Origin: Owenia fusiformis
Taxonomy: Eukaryota > Annelida > Polychaeta > Sabellida > Oweniidae
Assembly: GCA_903813345.2 (NCBI GenBank)
Contig: CAIIXF020000004.1
Location: forward strand, 20,184,477-20,248,476
Length of the DNA stretch: 64,000 nt
Direction: 5' to 3'
Shown here: positions 36,244-49,200 of the stretch, in pieces
Layout: the number at the start of each line of letters is the position of its first letter
How positions within the stretch are numbered: position 1 is the stretch's first letter
Program-made: the position numbers and the translations under genes
The notes under the pieces: generated by a model
Seen by the model: the letters and a program-made list of their open reading frames with translations, nothing else
Told to the model about the DNA's origin: nothing
Databases searched by the model: none

Positions 36244-37127
36244 CAGGGTGTCTCAAAAAATGTACCCACAAGTATATCAAAACCACAGATAAACCAATCA
36301 ATATTTCCAGACATATTTTGCATTAATGTAACTTCATATTTCAATGACAGCCTGTATCCTTACTGCAACATTGTTCATCACATTTGATAATAATTCGGGT
36401 TTAATGTTTGGATTTCTCTTTGGATGTTGCCCTTAAGTTGTTCTTGGTCTTTTTGCTTGAAATGAGCATTAAAACACCCCTTCGAAATACCCACAGAGAA
36501 AGATGTTTGAGCATGACGATGGCAGAACAAACACAGATAATCAGGTCAATTATCGGCTAATGATTCAGGAGTAACCTTCCAGAGTTAGGCAGGCTAGTCT
36601 GGAGACCAACTGATATCCAAATGAAAACACAGTGGTCTCAAATAGATATACACAACAAAGGCTACACTAGAATCCCAACCAATGCAGTTTCTTTTTAGCT
36701 TGAACCTCTGACTTCTCTGTATAAGACATTGTTAGGGCCTCCCTATTCACCATATTTGACGGCTCATACTTTTTCTCTGAGGCTATTTGAAAGACCATTT
36801 TTATGCCAAACCCAAGCTAAGAGACCTAGAATAACTTAAGACCAGCATTCGAACAGAAATCAAAACATTTAATCAGAAATATCAAATGTGATGAACAATG
36901 TAGCAGTAAAGATGCAGACTGTCATCGAAATATGAGGTTACATTGAATATGTTGTCTAAAAGGTAACAGGTTAAAGTATCAAAAAGGCAAAACTGAATTA
37001 AAAACTGTGTATAGGGGAAATAACTTTCATCTTTTATCTACAAGACCATGCAAATAATATCTGAAAATATTGATTGTTTTGTCTATGCTTTTGATATACT
37101 TTTGGGTACATTTTTTGAGACACCCTA
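36244..37127. mobile_element. mariner relic with 80-bp inverted ends
   Basis: Inverted ends AGGGTGTCTCAAAAAATGTA CCCA, TA at both sides (36242-36243, 37128-37129). The similarity of the ends runs about 80 bp (AAGTATATCAAAA ... CAATCAATATTT(C/T)CAGA). The interior carries a decayed transposase. Confidence 0.85.
36480..36960 (+). pseudogene. decayed mariner-family transposase (C-terminal part)
   Basis: Plus-strand fragments such as GPPYSPYLTAHTFSLRLFER and PFLCQTQAKRPRIT, then NVAVKMQTVIE, correspond to the PPRSPDLTPCDFFLWG-K end of mariner-type transposases. The catalytic third acid is lost (Y-L-T-A in place of D-L-T-P), with many stops. Confidence 0.65.
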
Positions 37128-37227
37128 TATATTTGTGACGTTATTTCCGCAAAGTGCCCCTCCCCTGCTTATACTGATAAACATTTAATAAAACAAGCTT
37201 ATTAAAATTCTCAAATATAAAACTTGT

Positions 37228-38525
37228 CAGAGTATGTACTGGTCAGAGTATGTAGTGATGGGGATACACACTGGTGAGAGTATGTAGTGATGAGGAGACA
37301 CACTGGTAGTGATGAGGAGACAAACTGGTGAGAGTATTTAATAATGATGATACAAACTGTTGAGAGTATGTAGTGATGGGGATACACACTGGTCAGAGTA
37401 TGTAGTGATGGGGATACACACTGGTGAGAGTATTTAATAATGATGATACAAACTGTTGAGAGTATGTAGTGATGGGGATACACTGGTTAGAGTATGTAGT
37501 GATAAGGATACGCACTGGTGAGAGTATTTAATAATGATAATACAAACTGTTGAGAGTATGTAGTGATGGGGATACACTGGTTAGAGTATGTAGTGATAAG
37601 GATACGCACTGGTGAGAGTATTTAATAATGATAATACAAACTGTTGAGAGTATGTAGTGATGGGGATACACTGGTCAGAGTATGTAGTGATGGGGATACA
37701 CACTGGTGAGAGTATGTAGTGATGAGGAGACAAACTGGTGAGAGTATTTAATAATGATGATACAAACTGTTGAGAGTATGTAGTGATGGGGATACACTGG
37801 TTAGAGTATGTAGTGATAAGGATACGCACTGGTGAGAGTGTTTAATAATGATAATACAAACTGTTGAGAGTATGTAGTGATCGGGATACACTGGTCAGAG
37901 TATGTAGTGATGAGGAGACACACTGGTGAGAGTATAAAATAATGATGATACAAACTGTTGAGAGTATGTGGTGATGGGGATACACTGGTTAGAGTATGTA
38001 GTGATAAGGATACGCACAGGTGAGAGTATTTAATAATGATAATACAAACTGTTGAGAGTATGTAGTGATGGGTATACACACTGGTGAGAGTATGTAGTGA
38101 TGAGGAGACAAACTGGTGAGAGTATTTAATAATGATGATACAAACTGTTGAGAGTATGTAGTGATGGGGATACACTGGTTAGAGTATGTAGTGATAAGGA
38201 TACACACTGGTGAGAGTATTTAATAATGATAATACAAACTGTTGAGAGTATGTAGTGATGGGGATACACTGGTCAGAGTATGTAGTGATGAGGAGACACA
38301 CTGGTGAGAGTATAAAATAATGATGATACAAACTGTTGAGAGTATGTAGTGATGGGGATACACTGGTCAGAGTATGTAGTGATGAGGATACGCACTGGTG
38401 AGAGTATTTAATAATGATGATACAAACTGTTGAGAGTATGTGGTGATGGGGATACGCACTGGTGAGAGTATTTAATAATGATAATACAAACTGTTGCGGG
38501 TATTTAGTGATGAGTATACACACTA
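37228..38525. repeat. minisatellite array, about 32-bp units in a roughly 95-bp higher-order repeat
   Basis: Repeats of AGAGTATGTAGTGATGGGGA, TACACTGGT and AGAGTATTTAATAATGATGA, TACAAACTGTT. Usually three 30-32-bp variants follow in a fixed order. About 1.3 kb between the mariner relic and unique sequence. Open minus-strand frames (HYILSPVCIPITTYS-like) are by-products of the repeat. Confidence 0.93.
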
Positions 38526-40063
38526 CCACAACCAAAGGAAATGTCAATACCCGGAAAATCTACATGGTAGTCGCGTTTTGTTCAGTGGATAAGCTTCAAC
38601 ATATCACTGCGGCAGGCAGATCATTAACTGTAAGCATGGCAACTTCGCATAAACAATTGACGTGATTGACAGCTGATGTTGCGTGATTGTAAAGTCAGAC
38701 AATTTCATTGGTTGGATTGGAACTTTTACTCAGAATTCCGTCCGCGGGGATATCTTCTTATATTTCATTAATTATGAAATATTTTGACAAAATAACGATT
38801 GGGGAACGTAAAAGAATATATATTTTATATATTGTGTGAAAATTGATCACATCTATAATGAAAATGGGGACTATTTTTGTCATGTGCCCGTCGTAGTGTC
38901 TTTTCCGAGCTACTGCACGGGGGTTCGATTATCAATATGATTACGAGATACACAACACCACCAATGGCACGATACGAATGATTCAATTTAAAAACATGGA
39001 AGTCTTCGGAATGCAAAAACGAAGATTTCAGATACCTAACCACATGTACCTTGGAATAGCTCCAAATGTCCCCCTTGGAGCTCGAAATATCTCCAGAAAA
39101 AGAGCAACAAAAATCAAAAGATCGTACGGCTTTTTCCCAATCTATAAGAATTTTGAAACATTTTCAACAGATTTCAAACTGAAGATCACCGTCATAAAAA
39201 GTCAAATATTTGTAGTAAACTAAATCATTTCGTCATACTTTTTAAAAAATTATATACATATATATGATAAACAAAATAGAATGAAAAGTCTATACATTTT
39301 CACTGGTGATTTCACTGATAAAACTTTAATTCCATCAACAATCACCCAGATTTTAAAACTAGATGTTTTTGTGGAGTTATTCCATGGGCTTTCAATTCTT
39401 ACGGCTGTTTAGTGACTACCTGCAGAGAGCCCCATCACAAACATGCACTGCACGAACCGATAAATTCCCGGGTATTGTAACGACCTTGCCACAACCATAC
39501 AAAGGAACATGTACAAAATTGAATGTACATGCAGGAATGATTCTTGACGTTGTACTTTAAAACTTAAAGTTTAACTCTCAAAAGCAAAACACATCAACAA
39601 ATATATTCTGAGAATAAGATAATTACTGTCGCACAATCAAGAATCCAAGTAGCGAATAACATCCCAAATAAAGATAACGGGCATACTAACTTAATAAATG
39701 TGACCCTAGTGGATTGTCAGTCTATGATAATGGCAAGAAGGCAGTACTTAACATGACATGATATTCGCCCCAATTCTATCAATGTTGCATTATCAAACAA
39801 ATAACACAAAACATTGTCTTGGTTTTAGCCAATCAACCTTTTCATACAAAACCGAAATAAAAACAACGTTGATAAGATAAAAAAGATTAACAATTGCATG
39901 GAATAAGGGATTCTCTCAAAAGTTTTTGGTTGAAATCGGAAAAATCCTAAAAGAGCACATCTTTATCTCATGCAGTATTAAGTACAGATGTGGGCTTTTT
40001 ATCTCAACCAAATACAGGCGAATGATCAATCGTGTCATTTTTTAACTGGAGACATTGTCATTA
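38526..40063. other. intergenic sequence without recognisable gene
   Basis: No domain or convincing exon found. The 81-codon frame at 38978-39223 has no family resemblance and no splice context. Confidence 0.4.
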
Positions 40064-42979
40064 TAGTCTGGCAGAAACTTCAAAGCTAATCGTTTTCTTC
40101 GGATTACAATGTTTTTTTAACTTATCAGCATGAATATAGGGTTGGGACCTCAAAACCATTGGATGCCGGAGCGGCACCCTTGGGCAACTCTCTACAGAGC
40201 ATTTCTTATACCCCCCTGATAAAATATACAGGGGGTACTATAAGACACCCTCATATCTCAGACACTAATTAATATATTATCTTGAAATTTTCAGGAATTG
40301 ATTTTAGTATGATGCTTGACACATGTGACAAAAATCAAGAAAAAATCTTAATCCGTTGCTATAGAAACAGAAATAGACACTATTTGTTACCGTAGAAATG
40401 CATTATTTTGCTGATTTTCATTATTTTCTTCATATTGTTGATTCTTAAGGCATCTGAAGTATATATACGTATCTGTTATATACATGATTAGAAGTAAAGA
40501 TGAAATAATTCATCATATGGTTTATGCAATATATCTAACATTTCAGTTGCTATGGTAACATCACTTAATAATCAAGTTTTTACATTTCACTTTCTTTAAA
40601 AAGGTGGTCCAAAATAACACTTCTTGAAAAGGTTATGCTCCCTAGGTAAAAAAGTGCTGCTTTAGAGATAAATAGTCACATGGATTTGAAAAGAAAATTA
40701 TAATTTAATTGTACCCCGCCTCGACAGTCACCAAATCTGGCAAAATAGATTAATTTTCAAGGTTCAAATAAAAATGCCCCCAGTGGCCCCCAGAAGCTAC
40801 ACCATGGACCCCAGTGGCCCCAGAAGCTATACAGGGGCCCCCAGTGTCCCCAAGATGCTAACAGGAGTCCTCAGAAGCTATACAGGGACCCCTAGTAGCC
40901 CCCAGAACCTATATGGTATCCCCCAGAAGCTATACAGGGCCTCTGAATGGCCCCTAGAAGCTATATGGTGACTTCCAGAAGCTATACAGGGGCCCCCAGT
41001 AGCCCCCAGTAGCCCCCAGAATCTATACAGTGGCCCCTAGTGCCCCCTTAAAGCTATACAGTGGCCCCAGAAATCTATATGGTGGCCCCCAGAAGCATAT
41101 CCAGCAGCCCCTAGTAGCCCCCAGAAGCTATATGGTGGTCCCCAGTGGCTCCAAGAAGCTTTACAGTGGCCCCCAAAAGCTATACAGGGGCCCCTAGTGG
41201 CCCCAAGAAGCTATATGGTAGGCCCCAGAAGCTATATGATGGCACCCAGAAGCTATATGATGGCCCCAAGTAGCCGCCAGAAGCTATAGGATGGCATCCA
41301 GTGGCCCCCAGAAGCTATATTGTAGCCCCCAGAAGCTGTACGGTGGCCCCCAATGGCCCCAAGAAACTATACAGGGGCCCCCAGAAGCTATACGGTGGCT
41401 CCCAAAAACTATATGGTGGCCCCCCAGTGTCCCCAAGAAGCTAAACAGGAGCCCCCAGAAGCTATACAGGGGCCCCTAGTAGCCCCCAGAAGCTATATGG
41501 TATCCCCCAGAAGCTATACAGGGCCTCCAAATGGCCCCTAGAAGCTATATGGTGACTTCCAGAAGCTATACAGGGGCCTCCAGTAGCCCCCAGAATCTAT
41601 ACAGTGGCCCCTAGTGCCCCCTTAAAGCTATACAGTGGCCCCAGAAAGCTATATGGTGGCCCCCAGAAGCATATCCAGCAGCCCCTAGTAGCCCCCAGAA
41701 GCTATATGGTGGTCCCAAGTGGCTCCAAGAAGCTTTACAGTGGCCCCAAAAAGCTATACAGGGGCCCCTAGTAGCCCCAAGAAGCTATATGGTAGGCCCC
41801 AGAAGCTATATGATGGCACCCAGAAGCTATATGATGGCCCCAAGTAGCCGCCAGAAGCTATAGGATGGCATCCAGTGGCCCCCAGAAGCTATATTGTAGC
41901 CCCAAGAAGCTGTACGGTGGCCCCCAATGGCCCCAAGAAACTATACAGGGGCCCCCAGAAGCTATACGGTGGCTCCCAAAAACTATATGGTGGCCCCCCA
42001 GTGTCCCCAAGAAGCTAAACACGAGCCCCCAGAAGCTATACAGGGGCCCCTAGTGGCCCAAAAAAGCTATATGGTGGCCTTAGAAGCTATACAGGGGCCC
42101 CCAGTGGCCCCCAGAAGCAAGCCCAAATTTTCATTGACAAAAGATTCACGATGTTGTCAATCTGAAATGTTTCATGGCCATTAAATTTCACTGTTAGAGA
42201 AATATCTAATTGAATTCAATGTTAAATCAAATATTCACAGTGCCTTTAAAAGCTATACAATGGTCCCCAGTGCCCCCCCCCCCAGAAGCTATATAGCCCC
42301 CCCCCCCCAGTAGTCTGATTGCTCAGATGAGGAAAGCCAATGCTTATAAAATTTAGACATTATGCCATAATCTAGACTATGCCAACCTCTCTATTGTATA
42401 ATTATTGTATAATTTTACATTAGATTTTATTATGATGCATGTTCTAAATGCCAAATTCTAGACTATATGCCAACCTCACTAGGCCTACTGTATGAATTTC
42501 ATTAGATTTCATTTGATATACATGTGTATACTAAATATAAAATATGCAGTGTCCTATATACTAGTGTAATACTATATAGTAGTTTAAGAATCAACTATAT
42601 GAAGAAATGTTGAAAATCAGCAAAATAATGCATCTCTACGGTAACAAATAGTGTTCTGTTACTGTTTCTATAGCAACGGATTAAGATTTTTTCTTGATTT
42701 TTGTCATACATGTCAAGCATGATACTAAAACTAATTCCTGAAAATCTCAAGTTAATATATTTATCAGTATCTGAGATATGAGGGTGTCTTATAGTACCCC
42801 CTGTATATTTTATCAGGGGGGTATAAGAAATGCTCTGTAGAGAGTTGCCCAAGGGTGCCGCACCGGCATCCGGTGGTTTTGAGGTCCCAATCCTATATTC
42901 ATGTTGATAAGTTAAAAAAACATTGTAATCCGAAGAAAACGATTGAATGTCAAAATACCCTATATTTCTGCCAGACTAT
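40064..42979. mobile_element. foldback element FB1 with about 390-bp inverted arms and minisatellite core
   Basis: Arms 40064-40450 and about 42590-42979 are inverted copies: TAGTCTGGCAGAAA at both outer ends; CGTTTTCTTCGGATTACAAT; GATGCCGG(A/T)GCGG; AAAATATACAGGGGGTA. Between them lie a spacer (40450-40770), a minisatellite (40770-42115) and a second spacer. It has no coding capacity. Its inner left spacer (TCATCATATGGTTTATGCAA; GCTATGGTAACATCACTT) is shared with FB3 at 52051-57036, so the two belong to related families. Confidence 0.85.
40770..42118. repeat. minisatellite GCCCCCAGAAGCTATA, with 574-bp higher-order copies
   Basis: Degenerate units of roughly 16-30 bp, such as GCCCCCAGAAGCTATATGGT and GGCCCCCAGTGGCCCC. 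A larger block is duplicated: the segment from 41291 recurs at 41865 and that from 41353 at 41927, both 574 bp away and almost unchanged. Plus-strand frames like [12 protein letters not shown] are artefacts. Confidence 0.93.
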
Positions 42980-43173
42980 TATACATGGTTTGATCAATGC
43001 AACCTCATCTTGAGACTTCTGTTCAAGACGACGTTCCATATGTGTTCGCCTTATCCCAGGTAGTCTCGTGGTCTAAACTAGCCAATCAAATATATGACTA
43101 TGCTATAACTCGTGAGATTGTTTCGATTTGTTCATTCTGAATCTAGGGCGGGCCCGCAGTGCTCGCTTTGAAA
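42980..43173. promoter_or_regulatory. putative promoter/5' UTR of the paralogous EGF gene
   Basis: Between foldback FB1 and the start codon. CTATGCTATAACTCG at about 43099 is a weak TATA-like site, and the last 35 bases match the region in front of the start of the large gene. Inference only. Confidence 0.3.
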
Positions 43174-43241
43174 ATGGAACTCAACATGATTGTTTCAATA
43201 ATTTTGATATTTTTCATAAGCTTACCGACTATAGCAGAAAG
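43174..43241 (+). CDS. paralogue exon 1: start and signal peptide
   Basis: ATG at 43174, [20 protein letters not shown], donor AAG|GTAAGT; 68 bp as in the other gene. Confidence 0.85.
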
Positions 43242-46200
43242 GTAAGTTTTTTCTTGGTAAAAATTGTATTGTATTGCATTGCCTTGCATTGCATTGTATT
43301 GTATTGTATTGTATTGTATTGTATTATATTGTATTGTATTGTATTGCAAAACACAAACTTTTTTCAGCAAAACATGCAATGTCACAATTCTTTTCTTTAT
43401 TCAAAACCAAAATAACTCATGCACGTCGGCCAGGAGATTAAAATGGAAAACAAATAAAGGAACTCAACTCCCTCAAAATGGCTTCTTGTAGACATCGTAC
43501 ACGCTTCACAGTATTTACTCGAATTAACTGCTTGCTTTATGTTTTAGTGGCTACTGCACAAGGAAAACAAGAGTGGCGTATCAATCAAGATACTACACTG
43601 GTTGCGGAATCTTTTGGTGGTTTAGATGCACAAGGTATGTCAAGATACCATTATATTACAAATTTTATGATAATAAAGTATATGTTATGATTTATTTATA
43701 TCGAAATGATTCACATATCGATCTGTCACTGTTGAAAATCCCATGGAAAATATTTTCAATGGACACTGAAACGGGCGAGTGTATTTTCCAAAAATCTCTT
43801 TTACGGACTTAATATTATTCATCTAATTATTTATTTATTCATTTGTTTATTTGTTTGTTTGTTTGTTTATTTATTCAATCAAAGTGCAAAATAGCAAGCC
43901 CTAACTTGGCTTATGAGACATGTGAACCATTTAATTATTATTAATTATTTACTTTATATATGTATTTTTTCTAATATTAAAAAACATTTTGAACACTTTG
44001 CAAATTTTCTAACAAGTTTCTTGGTTTTAAATATGTCAGCCATATCACAAGTATTCTGCAAGTTTTTGTCAGATATCGTTACGAAAGCAAATCTTCAAAA
44101 GTAAACAATCTTTTAATTATATACAGGGTGGGCCAACCCTGTATTTCCACCAGCTTACAAAGATGAAGTAATGAAGAAATGCTGACAGTGGACTTTCGGT
44201 TCGAACGTTATCAATAGTTAAAGCCACAAAACATGTTGCAAGGCAAAATTTCTATTTTCTCGAGTGTCAAAAAATATTTATCATCAAAAGCTTATGAAAA
44301 AAAGATTCCGAAAGATAATTTAGTTCCAGGTATTATGATTGCAATCTGATGTGATTCAAGTCAGGATAAACCAGATATTGGGTATTTTGTAAATGTCACA
44401 CTTTTTGTTACACAATTTTGGGATAAGCAATGATGATCATTACGGTCAAAATATCAGGTAAAATTTGAAATACAGGAAATCGAACTGTAAATATGATTTT
44501 TGTAAAGTTCAAAAGATCAGACTGAAAATAAGAGTTTTGCTTAACTTTATTTTGTCTTATTTCTACTAAGACAAAGTGAATTTTCACCAAATTTTATACT
44601 GTTGTGTAAACTAAGACATTATGATATATTATCAAAATCTTTTTTACAGAATGTAAGGTTTTGTTATTTAGTATTCTGACAGTTTAAAATATTAAAATCA
44701 CATCCGTAATCAAAATCTTGTCATAGAAAGAAAGTGATGCCAATTTTTTCTGCGATGATACCAGAGACAGACAAAACCATGATGTGTGCATAAGACCAAC
44801 CATTTCTACCATTGTGGTAGTCCTCTAGAAATATCTGTTTAGTGAATCTGACATCCTCCATATAATATGTCTCCGATTTTACTGGCTTTAGATGTTTTAT
44901 AAACCTTATTGTATTTGTTCTGATTCATATTGTGCTAATGCGATACTGTTGGTGTTGATTTGCCATATCTCAAGAATCTCATTATTTATAAGAGGTTCAA
45001 CATGTCTGTACAACGTATGTAATATATGTTACTTGTATATATAATAGATGGCGTACCTCCTACAGATACAGAGCTGATAAATATTGCTGTACTGGATACT
45101 ACGGTGCCAATTGTGCTTACTTGCAAAAGTGAGTGAAAGCATGTAATACTCATTTTTGTCAAATCCCTTTTCAAAACTTGAGGAAATAAAGAATCATATC
45201 ATATCTTGATTATACGATAATGACCGGACGAGTACAGCAGCCTGACCGGTGCGGCACAACGATTATTTTTGAATTCAAATTACCCATAACTACAGGTAGC
45301 TCAATATCTATGATATCTTGAAGTGTTCGGAAGCTCTTCAAATGTTTATACTTTTTAAGACAAAGTAAAAAAGGAAAAAGCCTTAATGAGTTCTACTAAG
45401 TCTAAAAATACATCAATATTTCAGATATCATAGATTTCAAAGGATGATTCTCGGTTTGGAGAACGAAGTTCATCACTCTAATTGAGCGCTATCCCTGCTT
45501 CGGACAAATTTGATTTTTTTACATAATATAGATTTGAATGTCTTCTTTTGAATAGACATAAATTAATTTGGGTAATATTTCTAGATTTTCCATAAAAAAA
45601 TTACTAGTGAACCACCCAACGTCGCTTCTATGATTCGTACCACTTTTTTAACTTGATGTATTGCATATTTTCGTGGGTCGATTAAAAAAAAATACAAACG
45701 ACGTTTACATGAATATGTCATAAGCATATCGTGAGATAATTGTTAGATTAGGTTTGCTATAAGTGACTTTAAAACAAAAAAGTAAAAAACATTAGTTCAC
45801 GTGTTAAAGTCCCATTGACCGTGACATCAAGGAAAATTGAGCTTTTTGTCATCAGACATCTTTATAGATGGAACTAGCTATGTACTACATTTTCAAATAC
45901 ACTCACATAGAACATATCTAAGATGTTCCTTTTATCGATGAAAAGATTCTTACATTCGGAAGTTACATTAAAATATCAATTGCAATAGCCGCCTGTTTTT
46001 AACATCCCTTTGTCACTCATCCCTTAATTATCTCTGTGTATCCATTCTGATACTCATAGCATCTTTCTGTTTCACCTGAAACATCTCAGGGCTGAGAAGA
46101 AATGAGATGTCATGGTTTATCATGATGCTGTGTATCTTATACTTGTGTGTGTTCGATTTTGATAGCACCCGAGTGCAACCTAAGGAGCACATACAATAGA

Positions 46201-49200
46201 TTTTGTGTATGCCCAGTCTGGTCTTATATCTGCCTGCTCCGAGGAATTTTGGTGGCGATTTTTTGATTTTTGTAATAGCCTACTACATAGCATCTCTTGT
46301 GCGCGTAAATCCCAATGTTTTGAAATAGAAAATAGAGACTCAATTCTATATCGATAGTTTCACAGATGAGGGTAGCGAATGGGCGCAGCTTTGACGATCA
46401 ACGAATGATATAACGATATCACGGATTTCACCGAATGTTATATTCATCCCTAAATAGCTTATTTATTTAGTCTTAAGATCCTTGTGATGTTTCTATTCAT
46501 TGCAGTGACTCTGAAATTGCTGTGCCAGATATGACGTCACAGCGACTCATTTTCCAACATTTAAGCATTTAACTAAATAATTGAAATATAATTATTAAAG
46601 AATGAAGACCTTGTGTTTCACTCTGGACGAGGGGGGCCATGTCTCGGCTAGTTGTGCATTAACGTTTGATACTCTTTTGTGGATAAAAATAATGAATATA
46701 TGTTAACGTAGCACTAAGCAGATACTTTTAAAGAATATAGTTACACTTAAAGAATAGGTCCAACGAATAGATATTGAATATACGGGACTCGTTTGATGAA
46801 CGATCGTTGTAATAATTCTAATAAACCTATAGAAATGAATCAACGATTAAAGTGCTTATTCGGTAATTTCTGTTTATTTTTTCTCACTGCAGTAGATTAA
46901 ACAGATATTGGTAAGTAAAAATAGTATTCCAACAGACTCTTAACTCATTCTATTTGTTCATTAGTGGCAAAATAAGATTTCCCGGGAAAAAACATGACGT
47001 CACGAACAGAACCGGTTATGGACTTTTATCGGCAATGCGTTATGCAACTCGAATGTAAATTCAAAAGTGTTCATGTTATACCGTGTTCTGATTGGCCAGA
47101 AAGGAGTAACACTTACCGAAACCACCTCATGGTTCAATGCCTTTTGGTTACAAGATTTTAGACGCCTTATGTTAGGTAATACTATCAACTGAGCGTGTTT
47201 ATTTTCTATATTGTGTTCTGACTGGCCAGAAAGTAATTCTGCATGACTAGCTATGTGAAAACGTACCGCTGGGTCGGAGGCTCTAATTTAGGTATTATTT
47301 TTTTTGGTTTATCGGAGGAAAAAACGTGACTCCAAAGTAGTCATCTCTGAATCAATTCCTCACTTCAATGAATGCAGTTGCAATCAATTACACTAACACT
47401 TTATAAGCACGTTCGGAGATTATGAACTCCAACAACATATTCTAAACCCGTCCTCTTCGTGATGTCATGATAGAGATTTGAAATTGTGTTCCCGATTTTG
47501 AGCATTAAATTTCACATTTATAAAAATGTTTAGAAGAACGGTTACTGGTTCGACATGTTAGTGGTATTTACTTCATTTAGAACGTGTATTAACTGTATTT
47601 TGACCCCATGAGCATCGAACAGACACTTTAAGTTAATTGAAAGACTTCGTGTTCAAGTTAGCTGAATTTCGTGTAACTTAACTCTGTTATGTTTCTAGAT
47701 TTTACTTGTGGAGAACAGAAATCATAATCACAATCGTATTTTAAGGCAAATAGGCCATGCATATGCTTTGAGTTACACGGTGAATGATCAAATTAACATA
47801 TTTTGGATGTTGAATTTCATTTCAAGTTCATTCGAATTTTACGCATTATCCAATAAAATTAATGTATACTGTCTAGGCTGAGACTAACATATATATGAGA
47901 AGGTTATACATGTATAATATATCTACAAGAGAAACAGTGGGGACCGAGGGTTCATATATTACCTTTACCTGTCGAAAATCGGGCATTTAATAACTGATTT
48001 ATTTGTAAATTATGAGGATTAGATACGCATTGAATGTAAGTTATTGAGGTGTTAGAAAAACAAACTTACAAACAAACCACCGAGTTTAGACATATTATTA
48101 CATGTATTGTCCTATTATCAAATCATATATTGTGTTCTATTTCTAAAACGTTAACAGTTTATGGTGTACAATAAAACTATTACTATGAACCACTTTGATA
48201 CATTTAGACATAAAATATCAAGTTACTCATCAGCCAACAAATCACAAAATATCGAAAAATGAAAAATACGAGGTACTTGTTCACTCAAATCTTGCAGTCA
48301 ATTGGTAATGTATGTTATATAAATAGTATATAACATATATAATGTATATTATATAAATAGTTCGCAAAGTAAATGAGCAAAAGCGTAACATTTGTATGTA
48401 GCATGCTTCATAAAACAAGTCAGCGTGCATTTTGTTCCTGGCACTGATTGGTTAATAAGTGAATACAATTCGTTGAATGCACGATGCACTCACAAGATTA
48501 GCAGCTGGGAAAGGCTATTCAACAAAAAGTACGCTTTCGTACTCATAAAAGGATTACCCTTTTACAACTTTGACAACTTTGAAGCATGAACTTAGAAATG
48601 TACTTACTGTTACCCTGTGGATCCCAGGGTTTTGATATGTTCTGCGAAGTCATGCAAAGAAAGACCATATAGTCCATTTGTCATTTTCTGAACGTATGAA
48701 TATTTAAAAGTATGATGTTTTTCTGTGTAAATACTATCATTAGGGATTATTGGAGTGATTTAGCTGGGTTGCCAAAAAATAACTTTGGGGAAAATTTTGG
48801 TATCTATTACCATAGTAACATACCAGGTATATGGTGGTATCCCAACGCTAAGTCAATAGTCAACGCCATGTTAAGCGATTGCACCCCTCCCTAATCAGCC
48901 TATATAATTTTTTCCCCAAACAAACTTTTTCGGCAACCCAGTTAAATCACTTCAGAAAACCCTTATTATCATAAATCGACCATAAAGCATCGTACTTTTA
49001 ACAAATTCCAGGTTCACTATTGGATGTATAGGGGTGACAAATGGACTAATATACTAAAAGTATATGCCTGCTAGTCATATCTGTGACACTTTTGTATGAT
49101 ATGTATTCCACTTTGAACCACCATCTATTTCAATATTGTGAAAACATATATTTCCCAAATTATAAAATAAATGATCTTGTATTCGCGAATGCCACTAACG

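Noticed and set aside
37211-38547. Regularly spaced repeats that might suggest a CRISPR array
   Set aside because: No unique spacers, units vary and are contiguous, and the genome is animal: a minisatellite.
41291-42184. Plus-strand frames rich in A, P, S, Y, K
   Set aside because: Products of the CCCCCAGAAGCTATA minisatellite, not proline-rich proteins.
43478-43690. 70-codon frame with a hydrophobic start, looking like a signal peptide
   Set aside because: Phase, splice sites and the matching exon in the minus gene show that 43548-43634 is coded in another frame; the signal peptide is at 43174.
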